DNA of 64,000 bases from the NCBI GenBank assembly GCA_006176705.1, contig QRFJ01002287.1, positions 1-64,000 on the forward strand. Direction: 5' to 3'. Below, in pieces: positions 1 to 10,581 of this stretch (position 1 is the first letter of the stretch; each line of letters starts with the position of its first letter). This DNA comes from Cocos nucifera (Eukaryota; Streptophyta; Magnoliopsida; Arecales; Arecaceae). The notes below the pieces were generated by a model. That model made no database searches. It was not told where the DNA came from and was given only the letters and a program-made list of their open reading frames with translations. The position numbers were made by a program, and so were the translations under genes.

Positions 1-381
1 CTTCCTTTTTTCTTTTAAAACGGAGTACTTTTTGTTAAACCTGTTTTTTTTTCTTCACTTCCGTGCTCACACGATAGACTCAAGACTCATCTACTAAAGA
101 GAAGCGATCGTACACCAACCTTCCGGATCAATCACATCCTAGTGATGATCCTAGGTCGGAGCTGTTTATGAGTAATATGAATTATTCATGTCTTAAATTT
201 TCAACCTTGAAAATATGAATTATCATTACCATTAACTCAAAGGATGTATCACAGACACTAAATACACATAAGTGTGATAAAATAACCCATTTTATTAATT
301 ATAGTCAAAATATAATTTTGCCCCTAGAAGTGTATTACAAGTGCCAGCCAATTTTGGCTTCTAGGGCACATATATCTAACA
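1..381 (-). repeat. partial 3' LTR of element A
   Basis: The segment ends with ATATATCTAACA, the reverse complement of the LTR start TGTTAGATATAT, directly beside the polypurine tract. From about base 55 onward it matches the other family-1 LTRs. The first 50 or so bases do not align and are T-rich. Several single-base indels relative to element B suggest either a degraded end or poor consensus at a contig edge. Confidence 0.85.
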
Positions 382-393
382 ATCTCCCACTTG
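382..393 (-). other. polypurine tract of element A
   Basis: On the minus strand this reads CAAGTGGGAGAT and abuts the LTR start TGTTAG. This is the expected priming site for plus-strand DNA synthesis. The same tract sits next to the 3' LTR of B, and a degraded version is beside that of C. Confidence 0.8.
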
Positions 394-395
394 TC

Positions 396-3300
396 CTAAA
401 GTCAATTGGCTACAAGTCTAAGTTCCATCTTCTCAAGATGGGCTTCGATCTTCTGCTGGCCCAACGGCTTTGTAAGTGGGTCTGCCACATTATCTGCGGA
501 GTTGACTCTCTTGACCTCAACGTAACCTTTCTCAAGGTAATCGCGGATGAGATGATATCGTCACTCAATGTGCTTAGACTTCTGATGAGACCTCGGCTCC
601 TTAGCAAGGGCTATGGCGCCATTGTTGTCGCAGTAAAGAGGAATGGCATCTGATGGCATTACTCAAATTCTGCAGCAAACTTCTTGTACCAGAACGCTTC
701 CTTTGCAGCCTCTGATGCAGCTATATATTTTGCTTCCATGGTGGAATCTGCTATCACAAGTTTGCTTGGAACTCTCCAGCTGACAGCTCCACCATTGCAC
801 ACAAACAGACTTCCAGATGTCGACTTTCGATCATCTATATCAGACATGAAGTTCGAGTCTGTGTATCCTTGAACTAGGGAGTTCTCCGTTACCAAAGACC
901 AACATCATATCCTAGTTCTTCTCAAGTACTTAAGGATACATTTCACAGAAGTCCAGTGTTCTTCACCTGGATTGACTTGATATCTGCTTGTGACACTCAC
1001 AGCATGGCTATATCAGGTCGTGTACATAGCATGGCATACATGAGGCTCCTTATTGCAGAAGCATAAGGATCTTGCTCATGCGTTCTATTTCCTCAGGTGT
1101 GCTGGGGCACATCTTCTTGGAAAGATGAATACCATGTCTGAAGGGTATTAATCCCCTCTTAGAAGTTTTCCATAACTAAACCCTTAGTACTTCCTCTATG
1201 TACATTCTGTGAAAGTCCTAGCATCCTATTCGGTCTATCCCTATAGACCTTAATTCCTAAATAAAGGATTGCTTCACCTAGGTCTTTCATGGAGAATCCT
1301 TGGACAACCACATCTTGACTGATGTCAACATGGGAATAATCATTCCAATAAGGAGGATGTCATCCACGTACAATACAAGGAAGACAACAGCGCTCCCACT
1401 GATCCTTTTGAAAACACATGGTTCCTCTTCATTTTTGATGAAACCAAACTTTTTGATCACATCATTGAAACGAGTGTTCCAGCTCCGAGATGTTGCTTAG
1501 TCCATATATGGACCTTTGCAGCTTGCAACCTTGTGATCAGTACACTGGATAGAAACCTAGCGGCTGTCCATATAGATATCTTCCTCAAGATATCCATTTA
1601 GGATGCCGTTTTTCACATCATATGCCATATTTCATAATCGAAATAGGCTGCAACAGGCAAGCAATGTGCGGATGGATTTTAGCATAGCTACTGGGGAAAA
1701 GGTATCCTGATAGTCAATGCCTTCACGTTGACTATAACCTTTTGCCACCAGTCTAGCCTTGAATGTCTCCACATTCCCATCTGCACCAATCTTTCTCTTG
1801 AAGATCCATTTACACCCAATAGGTACTATACCTTCTGGTGGATCTACCAAGGTCCAGACTTGGTTTGAGTGCATCGAGTCAATTTCTGACTTCATTGCCT
1901 CAAGCCATTTCTCGGAGTCGATATCTGATATCGCCTCGTTGTAGGTTTTGGGATCATCACCATGAGCACCATTACCTATGAGGAACATTTCCTCTACATC
2001 CTCTGAAATAATACCTAAGTATCTTTCAGGGGGACGGGAAAACTCTTTCCGATCTACGAGGTGGAGGAGGTAGTGTTCTTATTGGCTCAACCTGATTTGG
2101 TTCCACTTGGTCCTTAGCTCGTTTCTGCTTGTGAGACTTTCTCATCAAGCTTAATCTGCTTTCCAATGCCGCTATCTTGAATAAACTATTTTTCAAGAAA
2201 GATGGCATGTCGACTCACAATCACATTGTGGTCTTCTGGAATGTAGAAATAGTATCCTAATGACTCTTTAGGATATCCTATGAATCGAGCTCTAAAGGAC
2301 CTAAACTCTAACTTGTCCGCTTGTTGTCTTTTGACATGAGCCGGACAACCCCAAATTCTGAGATGACTCAGACTTGGTTTCTTACCGTGCCATATCTCAT
2401 ACGGTGTGGTAGGAACGGTTTTAGAGGGAACCCTATTCAGTAGATAGAATTGAAGTTAATAATGAATGTCCCCAAAGAAAATCAGGGAGGTCTGTGAAGC
2501 TCATCATGGATCGAACCATATCCAATAGAGTCCGATTTCTCCATTCTGAAACCCCGTTGAGTTGAGGTGTTCCTGTGGAGTCCATTGAGAGACTATGCCA
2601 TTTTCCTTAAGATAGTCTAGGAATTCCCGGCTAAGGTATTCACCTCCTCGATCTGATCGAAGAACCTTAATGGGTTTTCCAGTTTGTTTTTCTACTTCAT
2701 GTCTGAATTCTTTGAACTTTTCAAAAGCTTCAGACTTGTGTCTCATAAGATACACATACCCATACCTAGACAGATCATCGGTAAAGGTAATGAAGTAGAC
2801 AAAATTGCCTCTAGCCGGCACATCAAATGGGCCGCACACATCAGTATGTACTAGGGCAAGGAGATCTGTGGCCCTCTCCCCATGTCCAACAAAAGGGAGT
2901 TTAGTCATTTTGCCTTGAAGACAAGATTCACAAGTTGGATATGACTCAAAAGTCAATGGACTCAATAGCCCATTTTTCTCCAATTTGTTGATCCTATCTT
3001 CTGCTATATGACCTAATCTCAGGTGCCATAGATATCTGTCATTTGGACTATCCCTAGGTCGTTTGGCATTCACGTTTTGCTCGATAGTTAGAACAGGTAC
3101 ATCAATATGTAGCTGATAAAGACCATTAATAAGGAAACCATTTGCAATTTTATTTCTTTCATAAAGAATGTTACAATGGTCCTTAAAGAAGGTGAATCAC
3201 ATAACCTTCTTGTGCTAAGCATGAAACAGAAATCAAATTCCTGCTAGCTGCAGGCACATAATAACAGTCTTTCAAAACTAAGTCTAAACCAGATGGTAAT

Positions 3301-4332
3301 CGAAGAGGGTATGTTCCCACGGCTACTGCAGCAACTCTTGCTCCATTACCGATGCGTAGGATCATGTCTCCATCCCTCAGCCTCCTGCTATCCTCAAGAC
3401 CCTGCATAGAAGTGCACAGATGAGCACTAGAACCAGAGTCAAGCACCCAACTGGATGCAGAAGAAACCGTAAGGTTAGACTCAATAACGAGCATACCTCC
3501 AGAAGGACCTTCCTTCTTGTTCTTCAGGGTGGCCAGGTAAGTAGGGCAGTTCCGCTTCCAATGGCCGTCGCTGTTGCAATGGAAACACTTTCCTTTGCCA
3601 TCGGCCTTCTTCTTCGGTTCTGCCTTCTTCTTCTTTGATCCTTCCACCTTTTGCTTTTTCACAGACTTCTTTTTCTTTCCATAAGACTTTCTTTTGGAAG
3701 AAGTCCGTTCCATAGCAAGAACTGAGCCTTTAGAACCTTTCATAGAAAGCTCAGCGGTAACCAGCATATTCATTAACTTCGGCCAAGGAATTTTGAAGTT
3801 TATGCATGTGGTAATTCATGATGAATTGCCCATATGCATCAGTCAAGGATTGCAGAATAATATCGTTCTGCAGATCCAAGTCCAACTTCACACCGAGCTT
3901 CTCAAGCTCTTCCATGTCCTTGATCATTGTCAGACAGTGATCTTGGACTGACTGCCCATCACGCATCTTAGCCTTAAAAAGTCATTTCGTGACTTGATAT
4001 TTGGCTGCGCGACTCTGTTCACCAAACATCTCCTGCAGGTGAGCCAACATTTGGCGAGCAGTCCCGATATCTTCATGTTGGCGCTGGAGCTCATCAGACA
4101 TCGAGCCCAACATGTAATATCTGGCCTTATTATCTTCGTCAATCCATTTTTCCAGAGACGCTCTCTGTTCAGTGGATGGACGAGCTGGTAAGGTGGGAGG
4201 GTCCTGGTCCAAAACATGGGTTAACTTCTCTGAACCCAAAATAATTTTGTAGTTCCTGAGCCAATCTTTATAATTGGGTCCAGTCAGTCTATGTGTGTCC
4301 AGGATACGTGCCAATGGGTTGGACGCAGACAT
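396..4332 (-). pseudogene. copia gag-pol polyprotein of element A, broken
   Basis: Read from high to low coordinates. Gag begins at the ATG at 4332 (residues MSASNPLARIL, then NYKDWL). The zinc knuckle CFHCNSDGHWKRNC lies near 3570. The protease motif DSGSSAHLC is near 3430. Integrase has HLRLGHI (zinc-binding half), CESCLQGK, HTDVCGPF and DRGGEYLS (catalytic region) between about 3000 and 2570. Reverse transcriptase has CKWIFKRK and GYSQREGIDYQDTFSPVA near 1800. RNase H has DDRKSTSGSLFVCNGG near 800. The frame is broken by an in-frame TGA (3982-3984), an in-frame TAG (2186-2188) and one-base shifts near 3770, 3196, 2567 and 1652. Many more small indels occur below 1600. Polyproteins of this family normally run about 1,300 residues uninterrupted, so this copy is non-functional. 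Confidence 0.92.
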
Positions 4333-4336
4333 TTTC

Positions 4337-5127
4337 CTGTAGAGAGTCAAAGATTCTAGTTAGATACTGTAATTTTGACTTGACCAATTTGTTTAGGGAT
4401 TTTATTTTTAAACAAATTAGCTCCCACTATTTTCTCGGATCCCTACACTCCCTCTGTAGAGATGCGAAAATCTCCACGATTAATGATTTCTAGTGGGTGG
4501 TGCGGTCTCACCAACTGACTCATCACCTCACCTAACAGTTATTGGTGATGGGTTAGCCAATGAGTGAACAACTCTTGTTCAATGATTCTCTAATCATGGT
4601 GCACCCAAACTTGGTCTCTAATTCATGAATCTCACCGTATCCGGAATATTGATCCACTCCTTAGTTAAGTCAGACCCACCATTTGCATAGACTGGGTTCC
4701 TAATTGAGTCTCTCACCGTATCCGGAAATATTGAGCCCAACTCATCCTCCAGCCCATAGCATCCAATGCCTAATAGACATGGTTGCGTCTTCCCGGTGCA
4801 ACTGAGCCACTGTATCCAGCCGAGAACAATCAACCCCGGGAAGGGCCCGCACATCTACAATGGTGGAAGACCTCAGACTTAATCTTTTCTTAGGGAGAAT
4901 TGATTCAGGTCTCATTAAACTAGACTTGGCTTAGTCATAACAATTATGACTAACCTAGTGGCATGGGTTAGCTCGGATTATTGACCACCTCAGATCAGAA
5001 CTGTGTCAACAGATATGGCCAGGTAAGTGAGACCGGTGGAAGGAATATGCCATTAACTCGCACAAGAACGCATTCAGGTCGAGTAGCTTCCAATTAAAAA
5101 CCAGTCGGTCGTCTGTGCCAAACTTAC
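4337..5127 (-). other. putative spliced intron in the leader of element A
   Basis: On the minus strand the donor is AAG|GTAAGT, an exact match to the plant 5' splice consensus. The acceptor CTCTCTACAG|G stops four bases before the gag ATG. A CTAAC branch-point match lies about 23 nt upstream of the AG, followed by a pyrimidine-rich run. The same sites, at nearly the same spacing (about 790 nt), occur in elements B and C. This is inference from splice signals; no transcript evidence is available. Confidence 0.5.
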
Positions 5128-5507
5128 CTTAGACACCAAATTGTTGAGTCAGAACCAATTGGGTTAGCCTACAATCCAGACTCTAACCTCTGAGCCTAAT
5201 TAGGTCTTGCTTGATCGTGACTCGATCTTGACCCAGACTTAATCCTATTAGGCTGGTCAATTTAAGCATTGTTGATCCCATCTAACCAACTCTTGATTCG
5301 GTTTGATCAACCGCTTAGACCTAATTGAGCTACCCAAGCCCGAACCCAGTATTATGAATATGTCTTAGATCTGAAATTCTCAATTTTAGACCTAATTAAT
5401 ATTCCATAAACTTAATTCTTAATTAAGTTGGGTTCATAAACAAAATATGCACAATAAATCCTAGGGTTTCAGGATCTAGGGTTTTGCAGAAAGTAAGTTT
5501 TGGGTTT

Positions 5508-5632
5508 CTGATTAAGGACGAACACGCAGCACCCCTACACGTCATAAGAACACCCCATCGAATGGGAAGAGAGGGCCTTTAAACCCTTCTTCGTTCTTAT
5601 GACCGGACGGCCAAGAGGAACGCCTTAATCAG
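5508..5632 (-). other. nested inverted repeat (hairpin) in leader of element A
   Basis: The outer arms are CTGATTAAGG and CCTTAATCAG (5508-5517 and 5623-5632). The inner arms are GTCATAAGAAC and GTTCTTATGAC (5541-5551 and 5593-5603). Both pairs are perfect and correctly nested, so the transcript could fold into a long stem. The block is kept in B and largely in C. Retroelement leaders often carry dimerisation or packaging structures, but that role is only a suggestion here. Confidence 0.6.
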
Positions 5633-6195
5633 GAACATGTAAATACTACAAAACAGTTATAGATCTATATCATATATCTCATATACAAATTTAGATCTAA
5701 TCATGGCATATTTTGCATACATCTCATGTATCAAATCATGCATGTTTTTCAGATCTAAATTATCTCATAATAATCTAAAAAATTAGATTTAAATTGATCT
5801 AATCAAAATAAATTCTAATCTAGACAATTATGTAGAACTATTCTACAACTAGTCTAGACATGCATCAATCATATCTCATATGATATTTAAAATTAAATAA
5901 TTTTTATTTGCTGTTTATCAGATGTTATTATAACACTTATAATATCAGAAAAATAGTAAATAAGAAGATCTAAAATATGATTTAATCAGATTAAATCAAA
6001 GACATGCAAAACTATTCTATAGAACTATTCTATTCTAGAACTAGTCATGCATATCTTCATGTTCTTAGATCCAAATCATTTAATTTTAATTTTTTCTGAT
6101 TTCAGATCTGATCACATCTCATGTGACATCTGAAATCACTTTATTTTCTAATTAAAATAAAATTTAAAATCAGATCTAAACAATTTTAGAACCAT
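5633..6195 (-). other. untranslated leader of element A, AT-rich
   Basis: This is non-coding sequence between the primer-binding site and the nested hairpin. It is very AT-rich with many AGATCT and TAGATC words. The equivalent sequence exists in B and C with only small changes. No reading frame is conserved. Confidence 0.7.
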
Positions 6196-6208
6196 GGCTC
6201 TGATACCA
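6196..6208 (-). other. primer-binding site of element A
   Basis: On the minus strand this reads TGGTATCAGAGCC, two bases after the LTR end. It is the standard plant copia site complementary to initiator-Met tRNA. Confidence 0.9.
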
Positions 6209-6787
6209 GTTGAAGGAAAATCCTGATTTCCCGGTCCAGGTTCGTTCAGATCTGATCAGATCAAGAGATATATTTCAAAAATTTTTTCTCTTGATCTCAA
6301 TCAGATCTTGATATATTTCAGATCTGATTCTTATTATTTTAATAAATAAAATAAAATAAGATAAATTAAATCAAATTTAATTTACCTGATTTGGGTAATC
6401 CTATTACCCTGTAGATGATCCTGATTGCAGCGGAAGGTTCTGGATCTTAGCCACGCAAGCGCCTGGCCTCTACCGGTATCCACTCGGGTTGGATCTGGAG
6501 ATCCTCTTCTTCTCTATCACACCTCCAAAAATCAGATCTGGATCTGATCTGGAGGATCTTCAAAACTCTTTTGAAGATCTGCAGTCGTCCTTTTGCAGCA
6601 GCGCAGCCTTCTTGCTTTTGATCGCCTTTCCTTGATCTGAATCGCACCAACCTAAGTCCAAAACTCCTTTTGGACGTGGAGAGGAGAAGGGGAGAAGAGT
6701 TTGGCATGGAGGAAGGAGGGGAGAGGCAGCCTTGGGGCGTGGGAAATCTCTATTGAATTTCATTAGATTAGGGTTGGGCGCAGGGTC

Positions 6788-6797
6788 TTATTTATAG
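6788..6797 (-). promoter_or_regulatory. TATA-like box of element A LTR
   Basis: On the minus strand this reads CTATAAATAA followed by GACCC. The same box occurs at the equivalent place in the other family-1 LTRs, about 310 nt downstream of the W-box cluster. It probably sets the U3/R boundary. Confidence 0.6.
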
Positions 6798-6972
6798 ACC
6801 TAAGCTTGTGATCCAACTCCTCTTCCTCTCAACCAATCACAACCCTTTGTGAAATCAGATCTAAATCTGATTGGTTGGAATAGAGACCCCTGGATTCCTC
6901 CTTAGAGGGTGCCTAAGACCAGTCAAAGTTGGATTCTTAGTAGAACTCTAATTGGAATCCAAAAAGGGAGAT

Positions 6973-6997
6973 GGAGTCCTTGTCCAACAAGGACTCC
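6973..6997. repeat. 11-bp perfect inverted repeat with 3-nt loop in family-1 LTR
   Basis: The arms are GGAGTCCTTGT and ACAAGGACTCC around a 3-nt loop. The same structure is at 29477-29501, 30437-30461, 39377-39401 and 48423-48447 in the other family-1 LTRs. It lies between the W-box cluster and the TATA-like box. It may be a palindromic protein-binding site or a DNA or RNA hairpin. Confidence 0.7.
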
Positions 6998-7108
6998 TAG
7001 GCGCCTCCTACTTGGGCTCACGCCACCCTTGGCGTGCGCCCTTCTCCTTGCCAGGTTCTGGCAGGGGGACAGGCCCCCACCAGCTCTCCAATAGGTGCAT
7101 GACATGTG

Positions 7109-7173
7109 GTCAAAAGTCAAAGGTCAATGGTCAACGTTTGACCAGTCAAAGGTAGACTTTTGACCAAAGTCAA
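7109..7173 (-). promoter_or_regulatory. W-box cluster (WRKY-type sites) in element A LTR
   Basis: Eight TTGAC/GTCAA cores are packed in about 65 bases on both strands, several in the full TTGACC/TTGACT form. TTGAC(C/T) is the established WRKY transcription-factor site in plants. The cluster is about 310 nt upstream of the TATA-like box in the element's own orientation, which fits an enhancer in U3. Confidence 0.65.
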
Positions 7174-8498
7174 AGAACAAGAAATGGCAGGTGACCAAAA
7201 ATGGCAGGTAATGTCTTACAAAATAAGACAACCTATTCTGACTTGGACAACCTCCAGTCAGACCATATGAAGGCCTCTGATTGAGCACAAACTCCTTTGG
7301 CTCAGTCAGGACAACTTATTTATGATAGTAAAAGAAGAACGTTAGGTTCAATCGAGTGCTAGCACGATTTCCTTGAACCTAATTGAATCTCATTCAGATC
7401 AATTGAACTAGATCAGTTCAATTGATGATCACCAGATTCAAACCCTTGTTTGTGTGACCCAGTTAGGTTCAGTTCTGTATGGTAATGGGATATGTCATGA
7501 TCTCTATCATCGACATCATCGAAACTCCTTTCGATGGATCAGAACTCTTCTGATTCGAACAGCTAGAATGATCGATCATCTAAATCATTCTAATTGCTCC
7601 CAAAATCCACCAGTGACACCTAGCAGTATATGGTGGCAACCCATCAGAGCTGAATGCGAACCTCTTGGTGCAGCTACCTGTGTGATTAAGTTCTTCTATC
7701 TTGAGCCCCGATCAGATTAGGGTTAAGGTGAACTCGTCAAACCCTAGTCTCTGTCATATGATGTAATCATTCGATTCGAGTCCAATGTGAAAATCTAAAT
7801 AGAAACTCTTTCTATTATTTCACTCTGCCATGGCCATGGGCTTTCTGGACTTGATTCTCATGATCATCATAGGGCTGCTCCTCTACCACCGAGGTAGATA
7901 GATCCCATCTTGATGCAATCCAGTTCCTACAATGAACATGCTATAGCCAACATACACCTCAGGGTTCCATATGGCTAGGAGACCGAGTAATGGTGTAGTC
8001 AAACTATAACACCCTCAAGGTGAACTGCCGATGCATCTCAGGTCAAAGAACCAGACACACTACTGCAGCATCGAGTCAGTCATTGACGAGAAGGTAGACT
8101 CCCTAATGACTACTCGAGGTGGTCACGCTCAGTGCCCTCGTTCTCTAACGAGTACCTGTACTCTCGCTCCGGTGTCTCCACACCGTAGACTCAAGACTCA
8201 TCTACTAAAGAGAAGCGATCGTACACCAACCTTCCGGATCAATCACCATCCTCGTGATGATCCTATGGTCGGGAGCTGTTTATGAGTTAATAATGATTAT
8301 TCATGTCTTAAATTTTCAACTCTTGAAAATATGAATTATCATTACCATTAACTCAAAGGATGTATCACAGACACTAAATACACATGTGTGATAGAAAATA
8401 ACCCATTTTATTAATTATAGTCAAAATTATAATTTTGCCCCTAGAAGTGTATTACAAGTGTCAGCCAATTCTGGCTTCTAGGGCACATATATCTAACA

Positions 8499-9262
8499 CT
8501 CAAAAACATTTTTTCTCTTTTCTGAAGTCTCCATTCTCTCAAGGTACTCTTCTGCAAGCTTTCATAGAACTTTGTGGTTTATTTTTCCAATTTTTTTCAT
8601 TTTATAAGTCATTTCTGCCATCAAATTCTGTTCTCCATGCATGAGATTTTAACATACTTTTTATTGATTGATATTTAAATAGACTATGTTTATGGAGATG
8701 AATTATGATTAGAAAATACAATCCATGCTCGATTTAATAGTTTATGTTAAAGAAAATCAGTAAAAGCCATATTATCAATTTTTGAGAATTAAAATATTAA
8801 ATAATTTATAATTCTATTGAGATGGATTGTGATCGAGAGATAAGGTTCATGCCCAAAGAAAATAGATTATAATCATAACTAAATTTTTAAAATAATAAAT
8901 TTTTGCATTAAAAAAATTACCACAACCCTGCTAGAAGATAGATTCAAAATTCCAGAATACCTTTAATTAAATTCAAAAATCCTAATTAATTAAGTTTTTG
9001 CTTTCATTTTATTTTAGTTTTAATTTACTAAACTCTCAATTTGTTCTCTTTAATCTACTTGATCTAAATTTCTACTTTAAAATTAAATTAAGAAATTCTA
9101 TTTTTAATTATATTGAACACAACTTAGCCTTCAATTCTCGAAAAAATTGACACCTGACTCACCACTATTCTAATCTTTAGGTAGATCAGTTTTAAATTAT
9201 TATTTGATGCTCTAATGATAAGCAGTTAGATATCAATTGCATACATTTTATATCATAACATA
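8499..9262. other. non-coding AT-rich flank with no gene recognised
   Basis: This stretch lies between the outer LTR end of A and the minisatellite-like block. Every frame is closed by stops and no transposon domain or RNA gene was recognised. It is probably decayed intergenic sequence or part of the MULE flank. Confidence 0.5.
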
Positions 9263-9263
9263 T

Positions 9264-9450
9264 TTTTAAAGTATCATGGCATGGAATGCTTTTGAAGTAT
9301 CATAGTATGCTTTTGAAGCATCATGGCATGGAATGCTTTTGAAGTATCGGAGCATGCTTGCTTTTGAAGTATATTGGCATGCTTTTGAAGTATATTGGCA
9401 TGCCTTTGAAATATATTAGCATGATATCATGGCATGCATTTGAAGTAATT
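9264..9450. repeat. minisatellite-like block of GAAGTAT...GGCATGC units, copy 1
   Basis: A degenerate unit of roughly 20-28 bases, built on TTTTGAAGTAT plus TGGCATGC, is repeated about seven times. A second, clearly homologous block follows about 390 bases downstream. It lies 3' of the MULE transposase reading frame, so it may be the internal or subterminal repeat part of that transposon. That link is inference. Confidence 0.65.
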
Positions 9451-9828
9451 TAATTATGTATCATATTTCATTAATTGTGTGTAGAATTTATTTAACTATG
9501 TGCAGCGTTAATTTAATAAATTTTGCACATAGTTAAATTGAACACTGCATATCATTAAATTAATATCTCCTCTATGGCCTTTAATACAATGGTTCTTCTC
9601 AATGACTAGTCCAATTTATGCCATCAAAGGATCTTCTAGAGTTATACTTCAAAAGATCGATCTATCTTATGGATTTGAATATGCTGTTTCACACCATAGT
9701 TGATCAATTCATTTATAACCTAAGCTAAACTTTAATGAATAGGACATGATATCAATTGCATATATTTACATACATTGAACTTAAAAAGGTATAACCTGAA
9801 GATTCATGTTTAGAGTAGTTAATTTTCT

Positions 9829-10035
9829 TGTCATGGCATGCTTTTCAAATATAACTTTTGTATCATTTTATGCTTTTGAAATATTATGACATGAAATATT
9901 TTTGAAGTATCGCAGCATGCTTTTGAAGAATCATGGCATGCTTCTAAAGTATCGGAGTATGGTTGCTTTTGAAGTATATTGGCATGATTTTAAAGTATGT
10001 TGGCAAGATATCATGGCATACTTTTGAAGTAATTT
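9829..10035. repeat. minisatellite-like block, copy 2
   Basis: The block repeats the same TTTTGAAGTAT/GGCATGC units in the same order as the first. It then continues into the same following sequence (GAAGTAATTTAA, CTATGTGTAGAATTTATTTAACTATG), so a segment larger than the tandem array was duplicated. Confidence 0.65.
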
Positions 10036-10275
10036 AACTATGCACCATATTTTATTAGCTATGTGTAGAATTTATTTAACTATGTGCAGTATTAATTTAA
10101 CTATATGTAGTATTTATTTAACTATATATATCCATGCTTTCAACTGTATATTGTATTAATATAACTATGTACCATGTTAGTTTAACTATGAATAGTATCC
10201 ATTTAACTGTATATGATATTAATATAACAATGTACAGTTTTAATTTCACTATGCATGGTGTTTAATATAGATGTG
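10036..10275. repeat. short tandem repeat based on TTTAACTATGTGCAGTATTAA
   Basis: About eight imperfect units of 23-30 bases carry the core AACTATGT(G/A)CAGT followed by ATTAATTTAA. Related single units occur near 9480-9540. No coding potential was seen. Confidence 0.55.
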
Positions 10276-10581
10276 TACAGTGGCAAATTAACTTTAATAA
10301 TTTAACTATATTATCATATATTAGAGTGTGCCAGTACACCATACTAATACTAACAATGTGCCAAATTCATTGTATTCAGAATTTAGTAATGCCCAAAATT
10401 TATAATTCTTAGCAAAGCATATAAGTTCAACCGAGAAGCAATTGAATAACTAAAAAAAGATAGATATTTTTAGATTTTACAAGTTCATAAAAAATTATAC
10501 TTTTACAATATCTAGACTATCTACTTCTTATATAACAACTCTAATCTAAAATATTACTCTACAGGATCATTATATATCTTT

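Larger units (their letters stand above)
1..8498 (-). mobile_element. Ty1/copia LTR retrotransposon, element A (family 1), left end truncated by window
   Basis: The element lies on the minus strand, so its 5' LTR is at the high-coordinate end. Seen in order from high to low coordinates: a complete 5' LTR, a 13-nt primer-binding site, a leader of about 1.9 kb, a broken gag-pol (gag, zinc knuckle, protease, integrase, reverse transcriptase, RNase H), a polypurine tract and the start of a 3' LTR. That domain order is diagnostic of Ty1/copia. The base next to the outer 5' LTR end starts CTCAA, the candidate target duplication, but its partner lies outside the window. The element is almost collinear with element B: their offset is constant for 2.7 kb of coding sequence. 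It shares frame-breaking lesions with B, so it is probably a sister copy from the same defective source. No part can encode a full polyprotein. Confidence 0.93.
6211..8498 (-). repeat. 5' LTR of element A (about 2.29 kb)
   Basis: Bounded by TG...CA on the minus strand: TGTTAGATATATGTGCCC at the high end and CCTTCA beside the primer-binding site. It contains a W-box cluster, a short triloop hairpin and a TATA-like CTATAAATAAG, in that order in the transcribed direction. It aligns over its full length with both LTRs of B and with the 3' LTR of C. Several frames of 60-90 codons are open across it in the antisense direction, but no protein family is recognised and they are probably chance frames. 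Confidence 0.92.

Noticed and set aside
318..653. Plus-strand frames of about 111 codons at 318-653 and 31900-32235
   Set aside because: They are antisense to the RNase H coding region of A and B, and their conservation is explained by the sense strand.
7454..7720. An 88-codon open frame repeated almost unchanged at five places (7454, 28750, 30918, 39861 and, shortened, 47695)
   Set aside because: It lies wholly inside family-1 LTRs, antisense to the element, and is repeated only because the LTRs are. No domain, start context or codon bias supports a gene.
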